DNA of 64,000 bases from Rana temporaria (taxonomy: Eukaryota > Chordata > Amphibia > Anura > Ranidae), in assembly GCF_905171775.1 (NCBI RefSeq), contig NC_053492.1, forward strand, positions 323,273,645-323,337,644. The letters are read 5' to 3'. How positions within the stretch are numbered: position 1 is the stretch's first letter; every line of letters begins with the position of its first letter. The notes under the pieces are model-generated. The model was not told the DNA's origin and did not search any database. It saw only the letters and a list, made by a program, of their open reading frames with translations. Positions 47,140-58,507 of the stretch are shown in pieces. The translations under genes and the position numbers were made by a program.

Positions 47140-47810
47140 AAACAGTGTGTCTCCAGCTGTTGCAAAACTACAACTCCCAGCATGCCTGGACAGCTTGCTG
47201 ATGTGTGTGTGTGGGGGGGGGTAAACTTTATTGGGGGGGGGGAATGTGAGAAAGGAGTGTTTTTTGTTTTTTTAGCAAGACAGGCACGCAGACAAAGACG
47301 CAGACAAAGACGTAGATAGCTACTAAACTAGAATAAAACTACTACACCTAAAACTTTTTTTTTTTACACGGACAAAGACGTAGACTACGACACGGACAGC
47401 TACTAAACAGGAACTAAAATACTACAGCTAAAACTTTTTTTTTTTAGACTGAAGGACGCAGACAAGGACGAGGACTACAAATACTAAACTAATATGCACT
47501 AAACACTAACTCTACTTACACAAACTTATATGACTAAACTAAAGCTAACGTTTTTTTTTGTTTTTTTTTGATGCAATATTCGTAACGAATATTCGCAATA
47601 CGAATATTCTTGAGCAACACTATTCCAAAGCAAAAACATATTAATTACACAGGTTCTCTGGCTGATTAAGGTGCTGTTAATTAAACTTGGTGCCTTATCG
47701 AGTCTATCGACATTAAATTAGCCCCAGAACCTGTGTAACTCTGTGTTCAGGTTTAAAGGGATGAGGTAGCAACCCTAGATCTGTCTCACTATTTTGGGGT
47801 TTACCCTAAT
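47140..47810. other. Repeat-derived non-coding DNA
   Basis: Contains a phrase common in lower-vertebrate repeats (CAGCTGTTGCAAAACTACAA, then CTCCCAGCATGCC, 47156-47188), a loose tandem repeat (47278-47500) with ACTAAAACTTTTTTTTTT-like joints, and palindromic AATATTCGTAACGAATATT (47576-47594). No gene. Confidence 0.5.
47278..47500. repeat. Degenerate tandem repeat, about 75-80 bp
   Basis: Three imperfect units with GACAAAGACGTAGA, GCTACTAAAC and a T10 run. Confidence 0.75.
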
Positions 47811-49110
47811 TTAACCTCTTCCATACCGGGCAGTTATACACCCATCCATACCAGGCCTATTCTGGCACTTCTCTCCTACATGTACAAATCATAATTTTTT
47901 TGCTAGAAAATTACGCAGAACCCCCAAACATTATATATGTTTTTTTAGCAGACACCCTAGGGAATAAAACGACGGTCATTGAAACCTTTTATCTTGCACG
48001 GTATTTGCGCAATAATTTTTCAAACGCCTTTTTTTTGGAAAAAAATTGTTTCATGAATTAAAAAAATTAAAAAACAGTAAAGTTAGCCCAATTTTTTTGT
48101 AAAATAGGAAAGATGATGTTACACCGAGTAAATAGATACCTAACATGTCACGCTTTAAAATTGCGAACACTCATGGAATGGCGCCAAACTTCAGTACTTA
48201 AAAATCTCCATAGGCAACGATTTGAAATTTTTTACAGGTTACCAGTTTAGATTTACAGAGGAGATCTAGTGCTAGAATTGTTGCTGGCACTCTAACGCAC
48301 GCGGCGATACCTCACATGTGTGGTTTAAACGGCGTTTACATATGTCGGCGGGACTTGCGTGTGCGTTCGCTTCTGCGCGCAAGCTACCGGGGACAGGGGC
48401 GTTAAAAAAATAAATTTTATTTCTTTTTTTTTTTTTTATATATTTATTTCTTTTTTTACACTTTTTTTTTTAATTTTTTTTTTTTTTTATCACTTTTATT
48501 CCTATTACAAGGAATGTAAACATCCCTTGTAATAGGAATGTGTGTGACAGGTACTCTTTATGGAGAGATGCAGGGTCAATAAGACCCTACATCTCTCCTC
48601 CAGGCTGGAAAGCATGAAATCGGTGAAAAAAAATTCACCGATCTCATGCTTGTGGTTGCTTAGCAGCCGCAATCGCGGCTTTGTTTACTTACGGGGACAC
48701 GGGCGTGACGTCATCACATCGCGCCCGGGTCCTCCGACGATCATAGAGATGACTGGTGACCATCTGGTCACCAGTCATCTCTATGCTTCCTGCGCGCGCC
48801 GGACGATTCGTTCTCCGGGCCCCCGATGGCACGGGAGAGCCCGGAGAAGCACCGGATGGCGGCGGGAGGGGGGGGGATGTCCCCTCCCGCCGCCTGTAAG
48901 AACGATCTAGCGGCGGAACCGCCGCTATGATCATTCTTACGTTGTGCAGAATCGCCGGCAGTTTAGAAGGATATCTGAATGATGCCTCTAGCTGCAGGCA
49001 TCATTCAGATATCCCCCCACAAAGCCCAGGACGTCATATGACGTCCACTCAGAACGGCAGAGGTTCTTTGTGGACGTCATTTTACTATGGGCCGGTAGGG
49101 AAGTGGTTAA
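47811..49110. mobile_element. piggyBac-like non-autonomous element, TTAA duplication
   Basis: TTAA at both ends (47811-47814, 49107-49110). Inside are inverted termini CCTCTTCCATACCGGG and CCGGTAGGGAAGTGG. The 1.3-kb interior has no ORF but a string of near-perfect hairpins between 48499 and 49046. TTAA borders and terminal CC indicate piggyBac. It interrupts the hAT copy to its right. Confidence 0.78.
48499..49046. repeat. String of eight or nine hairpins inside the piggyBac-like element
   Basis: Successive inverted repeats: 48499-48539, 48562-48598, 48611-48650, 48743-48784, 48811-48848, 48857-48894, 48897-48939, 48969-49014 and the palindrome 49029-49046 (GGACGTCATATGACGTCC). The 48743-48784 arms are near-perfect (AGAGATGACTGGTGACCA and its complement). 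Confidence 0.9.
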
Positions 49111-49290
49111 AAAATAAATCAATTAAAAACCAAAACCTGCTGTGTTGGCTACCTCCTCCTGGCTCACATCAATGCCTTCCTCTATCTGTGTTCCGTCATC
49201 GGAGTCTTCATGCAGCATGTACCCAACACTGTGTTGAAACAGTTCGGGGGACTCCTCAGAAGGACATGGTGGGACTAGGGAAGGATTGTG

Positions 49291-49575
49291 TTAAGCCATT
49301 GTGCAGAGGGAAGAGGACGCCTTGGCAGCTGCTTTGCCAGACAAACTATGATCGGTCTGTGTGAGAGAGGATGAGGAGGATGAGGACGGCTTGGTCATCC
49401 ACTCCACTAATTTCTCTGCATGTTGAGGCTCAACACAGCCAGCTCCCGAAAAGAAGGACGAACGGCCACGGCCACGTGCTGAAGAGGATGCACCACATCC
49501 ACCTCCAGCGTTACCTCTAGATGCAGAGCCTGCTTTCCCTCGTGACTCTCTGCCTCTCTTTGTCCTTCCAGACAT
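49291..49575 (-). pseudogene. hAT transposase N-terminus (copy 3)
   Basis: Starts MSGRTKRGRESRGKAGSASR at 49575 and continues Gly/Ser-rich to SFFSGAGCVEPQHAEKLVEW and SSLTQTDHSLSGKAAAKASS, closely matching the start of the copy at 62328. The frame ends at SSLCTMA (49291). Homologous sequence goes on in another frame (PEELFQHS-like, 49290-49160) to about 49160. The BED finger and catalytic core are missing. Confidence 0.8.
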
Positions 49576-49606
49576 ATTTATGCGTTCAGGTGCTATGCAA
49601 CAGCAC

Positions 49607-50720
49607 ACGCGCAGTGACACCAACTGCGTTCAGGTGGTATGTAACAGCACACACGCAGTGACAACAACTGCGTTCAGGTAGTATGTAACAGAACACGCAC
49701 AGTGACACCAACTGCGTTCAGGTGCTATGTAACAGCACACACGCAGTGACACCAACTGCGTTTAGGTAGTATTAAACTGCACACGCGCAGTAAGAGCGAC
49801 TGCGTTCAGGTGCTATGTAACAGCACACACGCAGTGACACCAACTGCGTTTAGGTGGTATTAAACTGCACACGCGCAGTAAGAGCGACTGCGTTCAGGTG
49901 CTATGTAACAGCACACACGCAGTAACACCAACTGCGTTTAGGTGGTATTAAAATGCACACGCGCAGTAAGAGCGACTGCATTCAGGTGCTATGTAACAGC
50001 ACACACACAGTCACACCAACTGCGTTTAGGTGGTATTAAACTGCACACGCGCAGTAAGAGCGACTGCGTTCAGGTGCTATGTAACAGCACACATGCAGTC
50101 ACACCAACTGCGTTTAGGTGGTATTAAACTGCACACGCGCAGTAAGAGCGACTGCGTTCAGGTGCTATGTAACAGCACACACGCAGTGACACCAACTGCG
50201 TTTAGGTGGTATTAAACTGCACACGCGCAGTAAGAGCGACTGCGTTCAGGTGCTATGTAACAGCACACACGCAGTCACACCAACTGCGTTTAGGTGGTAT
50301 TAAACTGCACACGCGCAGTAAGAGCGACTGCGTTCAGGTGCTATGTAACAGCACACACGCAGTCACACCAACTGCGTTTAGGTGGTATTAAACTGCACAC
50401 GCGCAGTAAGAGCGACTGCGTTCAGGTGCTATGTAACAGCACACATGCAGTGACACCAACTGCGTTTAGGTGGTATTAAACTGCACACACGCAGTAAGAG
50501 CGACTGCGTTCAGGTGCTATGTAACAGCACACGCGCAGTGACACCAACTGCGTTTAGGTGGTATTAAACTGCACACGCGCAGTAAAAGCGACTGCGTTTC
50601 TGTGCAATTCAATAGCCCACTTGCATTAACAGCGACTGCGTTTCTGTGCAAATAAATAGCACACGTGCAGTAACAGGTAATGCGTGTATGTGCAATTAAC
50701 TAGCACACGTTGAATAACAC
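49607..50720. repeat. Minisatellite TR2, 44-bp units in an 88-bp higher-order repeat
   Basis: About 25 units. Two kinds alternate: one with TGCGTTCAGGTGCTATGTAA and CAGCACACACGCAGT, the other with TGCGTTTAGGTGGTATTAAA and CTGCACACGCGCAGTAAGAG. Near-identical 61-residue frames every 88 bp are a by-product. The array lies between the hAT start codon and its promoter. Confidence 0.95.
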
Positions 50721-50926
50721 AGAGTACTATGTTTAAGCTAAACCCTAATGCAGGCCATACAACACGTTAGAGCACTGCATCAAGCACAATCTCCTGCCTG
50801 ACAGATACTAATAGCAGATCTAGCTGAGCTATACAGTTTATAAATATATTGACAACTCCTAGGGATGTGAATATATTCTCTACAAACTGTAGATTTAACT
50901 ATACTGACTAGCTTTTCTGCTCTATC

Positions 50927-50960
50927 TATCTGTCTATCTATCTATCTATCTATCTATCTA
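50927..50960. repeat. (TCTA)n microsatellite
   Basis: Eight or so TCTA units in the hAT leader; shorter versions occur at the same place in the other copies (2301-2318; complement near 59490-59502). Confidence 0.95.
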
Positions 50961-50974
50961 GTAGAAAAGACACT

Positions 50975-51686
50975 GGCCCAGATTCAAAGAGATCTGCGCT
51001 ATATTTGCGGAGGCGCAGGGCAACGATTTTGCCCTGCGCCCACGCAAATATTTTGCGCTGCCCTCGATTCACGGAGCAGTAGCTCAGTAAATTGCGAGGG
51101 CGCGCCAGCAAAATTGCCCGGCGTAAGCGCGCGCAATGTAAATGAATAATTTAAATTAGGCGCGCTCCCGCGCCGAGCGCAGAGCGCATGCTCCGTCGGG
51201 AAACTTTCCCGACGTGCATCGCAAGGACGTCATTTGCTTCAAAGTGAACATGAATGGCGTCCAGCGCCATTCACGAATCACTTACGCAAAGACGTGACAT
51301 TCAAATTTCACGTCGCGGGAACGGCGGCTATACTTTAGCATTGGCTGCCCCTACTATTAGAAGAGGCAGCCTTACGCTAAAGATGCCGTACGGAAAATCT
51401 GTACCTTGCCTACGCAGGGCCCGCGCAACATTGTGAATCGGCGTAAGTATGCAATTTGCATACTATACGCTGACCACAATGGGAGCGCCCCCTAGCGGTC
51501 AACGCAAGAATGCAGCCTAAAATCTGCGTGGCATAAGAGCCTTATGCCACGCAGATTTTAGGCTGCAGTCGGCGTAACGAGTTCTCCGAATCAGGAGAAC
51601 TCGTTACGCCGGCGCAAGTCAGCAATTGCGCTGCGTAACCTATAACCTATGGTTACGCAGGCGCAATTGCTACCTGAATCTGGGCC
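50975..51686. mobile_element. Harbinger-type MITE M10, TSD ACT, same site as M4
   Basis: Ends GGCCCAGATTCAAAG and CCTGAATCTGGGCC with ACT on both sides (50972-50974, 51687-51689). It is the closest relative of M1, but occupies the hAT position used by M4 in copy A (AAAGACACT then GTGTCTC). Confidence 0.88.
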
Positions 51687-51769
51687 ACTGTGTCTCTATC
51701 TATCTCTCTAACTGTCTGACTGCTCCTCTCTGTAACAAAGCCGGAACACACTACACGAGGCCGCCTTGC

Positions 51770-51925
51770 AGGCTGCCTTTTATAGTGTGGGGCGTGTACT
51801 AAACCCCCCTGAGCCATAATTGGCCAAAGCCAGCCTGGCTTTGGCCAATTATGGCTCTTCGTTTTTTGCGCGCTGTGATTGGCCAAGCATGCGGGACATA
51901 CAGCATGCTTGGCCAATCATCAGCG
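51770..51925 (-). promoter_or_regulatory. hAT core promoter (copy 3)
   Basis: Minus-strand TATAAAAGG (51784-51776), upstream of which lie inverted repeats 51812-51857 (GAGCCATAATTGGCC arms) and 51877-51921 (GATTGGCCAAGCATGC arms). Same order as at 3146 and 59265. Confidence 0.55.
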
Positions 51926-52996
51926 CTCAACGCCGCAGTGAATTATGGGACGTTTTGCGTCACTCGAATTTGCGCCGAACGACCCGTTTTGTTCGAGTTT
52001 CGAAGAACGATCGAACGACCGATGATCGAGTCGAACATACGTTGGTAACGAACGCGAAGCTCATCCCTAGTCCTAATGTACTGATTGCCTATCTAAATTC
52101 CTGAGGCCCTAAAATGCCAGGTCAGTACAAATACTGCCCAAATGACACCTTTATGGAAAGTAGACACTACAAGGTATTTAGTAAGAAGCATTGTGTGTTT
52201 TTTGAAGTTGTGATTTTTTTGTCCCAGTTTTTTATTTGTACATATTGGCCCAGATTCAGGTAGATTTGCCCATTAGTTGCACATGTGAAGAGCAGCTGAT
52301 TTGCTCTGCGCTGGGGCAAATTGGAAAGATTGCCACCTGATTCAGGATTCCTTTTGTCTGCTAACTTGCTCCTTTGTAAGGCAAAAATCAGGGCGTAAGG
52401 CAGCGCAAGTGAAAGTGGGTGTGCCCTATGCAAATGATCTTTTTTCCACTCAGCAGTGGTTTGCGCCTATTTTCAGGGCAAATTCTGCCCAGCTGCTTGC
52501 ACTGAGCAAATAAATAGGGGCAGACCTGCGCAGGTCCTGTGCAAAATTACATCCTGCTTCCCCCCCCCCCCCCCCCCCCCTGAGCAAGGTAATTTTGCCC
52601 TTTTTGCTGATATGGCACCTCCTCATGAAAAAAAAAAGAAAAGCTAATTTTATAGCTTCAGAGATGGAGATACTTCTTGCGGCACTCACGCGCCATAGTG
52701 ATGTGCTGTATGGTGCCCAGCGGCAGCACTCCACTGTAGCCCAAAGGAGGGCTATCTATGATGGCATTACCCTGGACATAAATGCCCTGGGTAATGAAGA
52801 AAGGACGTGGGAGGACATTCAAAAGAAGTTGGGTCTTGTGCTTATCCGTAAGCATAGGAGTGGCACGGGAGGAGGACCACCCTGCAAGATCCGTCTAAAT
52901 CCTGATGAGGAGGTGATCGTGCAAAGTCTAGCGCTGGAGCAGGTGGAGGGAGTCCCAGGCTACGACTCCACTGTTGGGGACTTGGGGACTGGTAAG

Positions 52997-53380
52997 TTTT
53001 TTGTTTTCATATTTGCTGTGTATCATGGGAGGGGGTAGAAGTGAACATATGAGGGGGTAGAAGGGAACATGTAACACGTTTTTTGTTTTCATATTTGCTG
53101 TGTATCATGGGAGGGGGTAGAAGGGAACATATGAGGGGGTAGAAGGGAACATGTAACAAGTTTTTGTTTCTCATATTTGCTGTGTATCATGGGAGGGGGT
53201 AGAAGTGAACATATGAGGGGGTAGAAGGGAACATGTAACAAGTTTTTTTTTTCATATTTGCTGTGTATCATGGGAGGGGGTAGAAGTGAACATATGAGGG
53301 GGTAGAAGGGAACATGTAACAAGTTTTTGTTTCTCATATCTGCTGTGTATCATGGGAGGGGGTAGAAGGGAACATATGCT
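52997..53380. repeat. 81-bp tandem repeat in the H5a Myb-gene intron
   Basis: Nearly five units marked by TGTGTATCATGGGAGGGGGT at 53018, 53098, 53181, 53263 and 53344, each followed by GAACATATGAGGGGGTAGAA. H5b has a single equivalent (58040-58080), so this is an expansion. Confidence 0.93.
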
Positions 53381-53679
53381 AAGTGTGTTGCTCCAGCAAC
53401 ATTTTTGTTTTGTGTCATCCACAGATGTTGATGATGAGGCTGGGCCGTCGTCGGCTGTAGGGCGACCCACGCCATCCCCAGAACATCATGGGGTGCAGTC
53501 AGGCCCTCTGCAGATCCTGGGCATGTTGGTGGAGGAGGATATCGGCCAGAGTCCATCTAGGGAGGAGGAAGTGGTGGAGGGGGCCATTATCCTCAATCTG
53601 GAGGAAGCAGTGTCCCTCCAGGAGGATCCCACCATCCCTGACCGACCCACCACCCCCCGACCATAACATCATCCCCCTC

Positions 53680-53790
53680 CAGGGCAAGCCCTTCCAGGGC
53701 AAGCCCCTCCAGTGTCCCCCCCTCCAGTGTCCCTCCCTCCAGTGTCCCCCCCTCCAGTGTCACTCCCTCCTGTGTGACCCCCTCCCTTTC
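53680..53790 (+). repeat. 15-bp repeats in the H5a Myb-gene exon 2
   Basis: Repeats of CCCCTCCAGTGTCCC, with variants. They lie in a Pro/Ser-coding part of the gene; in H5b the same place has GGAGGGGCTTGCCCT repeats. Confidence 0.85.
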
Positions 53791-55512
53791 TGCTCCCTCA
53801 GTTCATGCCCCAGCCTCTCCTCCAAGGAAGGCTCTTTGTAAAACTAGGGGTGTACCCTCCAGCCTCGGTGAGGGTCTGCAGGAGGAGCAGGCCCGGCAGA
53901 CCCACCATATAGGGGAGATGGTGGGAGACCTGAGGCGGGTGGCGGACAGCCTGGCATCCTCCTCCTCCTCTGTCCAGCAGGCCCTCACCCACCATGCTGA
54001 CCGGGGGGACCGACAGAATGAGACCCTGGAGGATGTTAGTGGCAACTGCGCAGCCATTGTGACCTGTCTGGTTGAACAGCAGGATGCCACTGCAATTTTA
54101 ACTTCGGAGGTGAGCAGGTTGGCAGGTGCGGTGGAGGCCAACACTGCTGCTGTGCGGGAGTGCCCGACTTACCCGACGGCAGTTGAGGATCACCACCACA
54201 TGGCAGATGAGGATGTTGGGACAGACCAACACCGTCCTCAACCGCCTGGCCAACGCCATGGATGGCTTGCAGGCACAACCTGCCAGGAGAGATGAAGTAG
54301 GAGTTGATGCCCCCCCCCCCCCCATCCCCACCCCATGCTCCACCACGGCGTCTGAGGAGCCAGAGCCGGGGCACCCTTGGGCCAAGGATGTCCAAAAGAA
54401 AAAAATAATTTATGACCATTTTTTTTTTTTTTGGTGGCTCAGATTATGAGCTTGCTTTTTGGTTATGCTCAGATTTAGATTTTTTTTTTTTTATTGATGC
54501 TCAGATTATGAGCTTTTTTTTATTTTGTAGCTGCCCCTGGCATGTTGGCACACAGATGTGAGATCCAGAAAGTGTGGGTGCTCTGCTTGTTCAGCTCATC
54601 CGTCTTGGTGCTGCTGTAGTTGCTCTCCAGCTGACCTGTGGCCATCTGTTGCTAACTTGCCCCTGCTTTTATAAAGTGCAAATTTGCCCCGGCCAAACAG
54701 CTTGCGCGCTTTGGGAGCAAAATGCTCCTCACACGCGCAAGTTTATGAATCAGTGGCAGTTCCTCATTTGCATATTTGCTGAGGGAAAACCATGAGAGCG
54801 CAAGTTGCTCCCTGAGCAAAATTGCCCCTTAATTGCGCCGGGGCAGAGAAACTGCCTCCGTGCAAAAATGGCACATTTCAGGCTTAGCTTGCTTTCTGGG
54901 TCACCCGCAAATTTGCCTGGGAGCAAATCCGTACTTGCGCAGCGCAAATCACACTTGCTCCCGCGCAAGTCGTGCCTGAATCTGGGCCATTGTCAACAGT
55001 GCAGTACAGCGTCATCATGTGACAGGCGTGGCAGTGATCAGGGATACTGACTGGTGACAGTGGCCCAGATTCAAGAAGCACTTACACGGGAGCAAGTGTG
55101 ATTTGCGCCGCACAAGTACTGATTTGCTCCCAGGCAAATTTGCGGCTGATTCTGTAAACCAGTTAAGCCTGAAATGCGGCCATTTTGCCGCGCACGCAGC
55201 CTCGCTGCTCCGGCGCAATTATAGCGCAATTTTGCGCGGGGTGTAAGTTGCGCCTTCATGGAATTCCCTCAGCGAATATGCAAATTAGGTACTGCCGATG
55301 ATTCAGAAACATGCGCGTGTGATGCGCATCTTGCGCTGGAAGCGCGCAAGCTTTTTTCCCCGGGCAAACTTGCTCCTGCTAAAAGCAGGGGCAAGTTAGC
55401 AAAAGATGGCCAAATCTCATCTGCAGGAGCGCGCAACTTCAGCAGCACCTAGACAGACGAGCTGAACAAGCAGAGCACCCACATTTTCGGGACCTCACAT
55501 CTGTGCACCAAC

Positions 55513-56667
55513 ATGCCAGGGGCAGCTATGGTTCTTGATATTCTATTGACTGAGCCGACTCGTAGGAGGGCACGGGAGAGGATTTACAGAGGGCGCTACA
55601 ACCTTTTTGAGATGAGTGATAATGAGGTGTATCGCATGTTTCGCTTCAGCCCTGAAGTCATCCTTGAGTTGGTAACAATCCTGCAGGATGACATCAGCAG
55701 CCCGACCCATCGGGGACAGGCAGTGCAGCCACTGGTGAAGGTAGTGGCAACCCTTCATTTTTTGGCAAGTGGCTCATTTCAGCACACAGGTGGAATGGTG
55801 GCGGGGATGTCCCAATCCAGCATGAGGTGTGTGCACCAAGTGATCCCTGCAATACTCAGACGCATGGGCACACAATTTATCAAACCAACCACGGCTGACC
55901 TGCGACAGAAGGCAATCAGTGATTTTTATGAAATAGCCAGATTCCCACGCACTGTGGGTGCAATAGATTGTACCCATGTGGCACTACGCCCCCCCCCCGG
56001 CTCCTCGAGCATATCTACTGCAACAGGAAGCATTGGCATTCGATAAATGTGCAGGTGATTGTGGATGCACATGGCCTCATATGGCATGTCCGTGCCAAAC
56101 ACCCAGGGTCAAGCCATGACAGTTTTATTTACCGACACAGCCCCATCCCAACCGAGTTTGACCAGAACATGTATGGAGACAGCTGGCTGATTGGTGAGTG
56201 ACATGGGCGTCAGGTATGACTGCCCCCCCCCATGATGCAGACATCACAAGGGGCACATGCACGACTAACATCCTCCTGTCTTTTCCCTTCCAGGTGACTC
56301 TGCATATGCCCTGGGACCTCACATGATGACCCCATTTCGTAACCCTCAAACACCAGGAGAGGAAAGATTTAACGAAGCCCATGCACGTACCCGTGCGGTG
56401 GTGGAGCGCACATTTGGCATCCTTAAATCTCGATTCAGATGTCTGGATAAATCAGGGGGGACCCTGTTGTATTCACCCAACTTTGTGTGCCAAATCATCG
56501 GGGCATGTTGTATTCTCCACAATTTTGCGGAGAGAAGGGGCATGCACATTGAGATACGCAATGACCTTACCCCCGAACCACGCAACCCCCCCCTCAAGAA
56601 ACACTACCGGATCTTCTGAGGGAAGAGCAATCCGGAATGGTCTTGTGGAACGTCTCTTTGCACATTA
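55513..56667 (+). pseudogene. HARBI1-like transposase, two frameshifts (H5b)
   Basis: Exon 1 is 55513-56193 and exon 2 begins 56294, with GTGAGT and CTTCCAG borders. The first part, from MPGAAMVLDILLTEPTRRRA to GAIDCTHVALRPP, is open apart from one missing Ser codon (SSMRCVHQ where others have SMSRCVHQ). A C run (55988-55998) shifts the frame. The next part is open from HIYCNRKHWHSINVQVIVD through HPGSSHDSFIYRHS to MYGDSWLIG. Exon 2 holds RAVVERTFGILKSRFRC and CCILHNFAERRG, then shifts near 56590 before the RAIRNGLVERLFAH tail (end 56667). All three catalytic residues are present in their frames. Confidence 0.85.
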
Positions 56668-57039
56668 AACACACCCTGATCTTGTCACAAGTATAATGCA
56701 TGTATGCACACCACTGTAGTCCCTAGCACACACACGACACATGCACCCCAAATTGGATTAGACCCAACAATACCCCATGGTATTAGGGAGCAGCAACGCT
56801 GCGTCAAGGCTCCAATTATGTTGCTGTCCATTCATACACCTTTCACATGGCAGAGGGTGACACCCCTTTTCCAGCAGGAGTGCCACCCCCCCCCCCCATT
56901 CACACACCAGTCACACTGTAGTATACACTCCTCACCGTGTGTAGGGACTACAAATAAATATAAAAGCTCATATTCTGAGCATATTTAAAAAAAAAAAATA
57001 AACTCATATTCTGAGCATATAATAATTGTAGAAATTATA

Positions 57040-58507
57040 TCATTTTTTGGATTTCTTCTTTGGGCCAAGGGTGCCCCGGCTCTGGCTCCTCAATCTCCGT
57101 GGTGCGGAGGAGGCATGGGGTGGGGATGGAGGGGGGGGAGGAGCATCAACCCCTACTTCCAGACTCCTCGCAGGTGGTGGCTGCATGCCCTCCATGGCAT
57201 TGGCCAGGCGGGCGAGGATGGTGTTGGTCTGGGCCAACATCCGCATTTGGCGGGTGGTGGTATCCCGCTGATGACGGCGGGTAACTCTCCCCTCCTCCCG
57301 CACTGCAGCGGTGTTGGCCTGCACAGCAGCGGTGTTGGCCTCCACCGCAGCTGCCATCCTGCTTAATAAAGCGGGGGCGTTCTCCTGAGCCACCAAGCAG
57401 GTGACTATGGCCTTGGAGTTGCCACTTATTTCCGCCAGGCTCTGTGAGACATGTTTGTCCCGGTCTGCATGCAGGGTGAGGGCATGCTGCACAGAGGTGG
57501 AGGTGGATGCCATGCTGTCCGCCAGACGTCGAACATCTCCCACCATGGCCCCTATATGGCGGGTCTGCAGGGCCTGCTCCTCCAGCAGACCGTCACGGAG
57601 GCTGGAGGATATATGCCTTGTTTTGGACAGAGCCTTCCTGGGAGGAGAGGCTCGGGCACGGACAGAGGGAGAAGGGGAGGGGTCCACAATGGAGGGGCTT
57701 GCCCTGGAGGGGCTTGCCCTGGAGGGGGATGACGTGCTGGGCAGGGGGGTGGTGGGTTGCTCAGGGATGGTGGTATCCTCCTGGAGGGAGCCAGAGTCCT
57801 CCTGGATGAGGAAAAAGGAATCCTCCTCCAAAACAACTTCCTCCACCATACTTGGCCCCGGTAGGATCTCCTCCTGGACCAGCATTGCCATAATGTCCAT
57901 GGGGCCTGACTGGACCCCTGGCTCAGGTATGGATGGCGTGGGTTGCCCCGCAGCCGAAGACGGCCCAGCTTCATCATCCTCATCACCACCTGTGGATGAC
58001 ACCAAAACGAAATATTTTGCTGGTGCAACACACTGCTCACATGTTCACTTCTACCCCCTCCCATGATGCACAGCAGATATGAAACAAAAATAACTTACCA
58101 GTCCCCAAGTTCCCAACAGTGGAGTCGTACCCTGCAAGTCCCTCCACCTGCTCCTGCACAAAAGTTTGGGCAATAAGCTCCTCCTCATGATTTAGGCGGA
58201 TCTTACATCGCGGTCCACCTCCTGTGCCACCGGTATGTTTTCGGATAAGAGCCAGTTTATCCCGGACCCTGCGCCTCATATCATTCAGTTTTTTTTTAAT
58301 GTCATCCCAGGAACGATCTTCATTACCCAGGGCATTGATGTCCAGGGCTATGGCTTCAAAGATAGCCCTCCTTTGGGCAACGGTGGTGTTTGCCCGCTGG
58401 GCACCATATAGGAGTTCTTTATGTTGCTGGAGTGCAGCAATTAGGATGTCCATCTCCGCAGCTACGAAGTTTGCCTTTCTTTTTTTAGTTCCTTTGGGAG
58501 GTGCCAT
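57040..58507 (-). CDS. Myb/SANT-like Harbinger partner, intact two-exon gene (H5b)
   Basis: Exon 1 is 58507-58099 and exon 2 is 57989-57040; the intron has GTAAGT and CATCCACAG borders. Joined, they give about 452 residues with no stop. The N-terminus starts MAPPKGTKKRKANFVAAEMD, and the Myb/SANT-like domain spans about residues 10-95, ending DIKKKLNDMRRRVRDKLALI. A Gly-rich link (HTGGTGGGPRCKIRL) leads to an acidic, Ser/Pro-rich exon 2, then coiled-coil-like repeats (VEANTAAVQANTAAVREEGR), LARLANAMEGMQPPPARSLE and a basic tail RRLRSQSRGTLGPKKKSKK. Known Harbinger partners bind the element ends and carry the nuclease into the nucleus; that role is inferred here. Confidence 0.87.

Larger units (their letters stand above)
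49111..52070 (-). mobile_element. hAT element copy 3, 5' half
   Basis: Reads leftward from the terminus at about 52070 (CTAGGGATGAGC on the minus strand) through the promoter-like hairpins, MITE M10, leader, minisatellite TR2 and the first part of the BED-hAT protein. It stops at 49111, next to the piggyBac-like element. Leader and protein start match the copy at 59117-63344. Confidence 0.8.
52612..54400 (+). pseudogene. Myb-like Harbinger partner, frameshifted (H5a)
   Basis: Start MAPPHEK; an A run shifts the frame, after which KANFIASEMEILLAALTRHS and YGAQRQHSTVAQRRAIYDG follow, then WEDIQKKLGL with a gap where the third Myb helix (NDMRRRVRDK in H5b) should be. Exon 1 ends at 52991 (GTAAGT). 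The intron, 52992-53424, is filled by an 81-bp tandem repeat. Exon 2 starts DVDDEAGPSSAVGRPTPS. A shift at 53665 enters a run of 15-bp coding repeats. Later parts are open as KALCKTRGVPSSLGEGL to ILTSEVSRLAGAVEANTAAV, with a final shift near 54160. At least three lesions. Confidence 0.8.
52247..54988. mobile_element. Harbinger derivative H5a, Myb gene only, TSD ATT
   Basis: Both ends are present (GGCCCAGATTCAGG, CCTGAATCTGGGCC) with ATT flanks (52244-52246, 54989-54991). It holds a plus-strand Myb-like gene, but only the 5' flank of a transposase gene remains. At about 54530 sequence equivalent to the area just before the transposase start in H5b (GCTGCCCCTGGCATGTTGG, inverted) follows the Myb gene, so the whole transposase body has been deleted. 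Confidence 0.85.

Noticed and set aside
49942..50479. Ladder of near-identical 61-residue frames every 88 bp
   Set aside because: By-product of the TR2 higher-order minisatellite; no start context or family.
49607..50720. CRISPR-like regular repeats
   Set aside because: Spacers are not unique: alternating units are homologous to each other, and the genome is eukaryotic.
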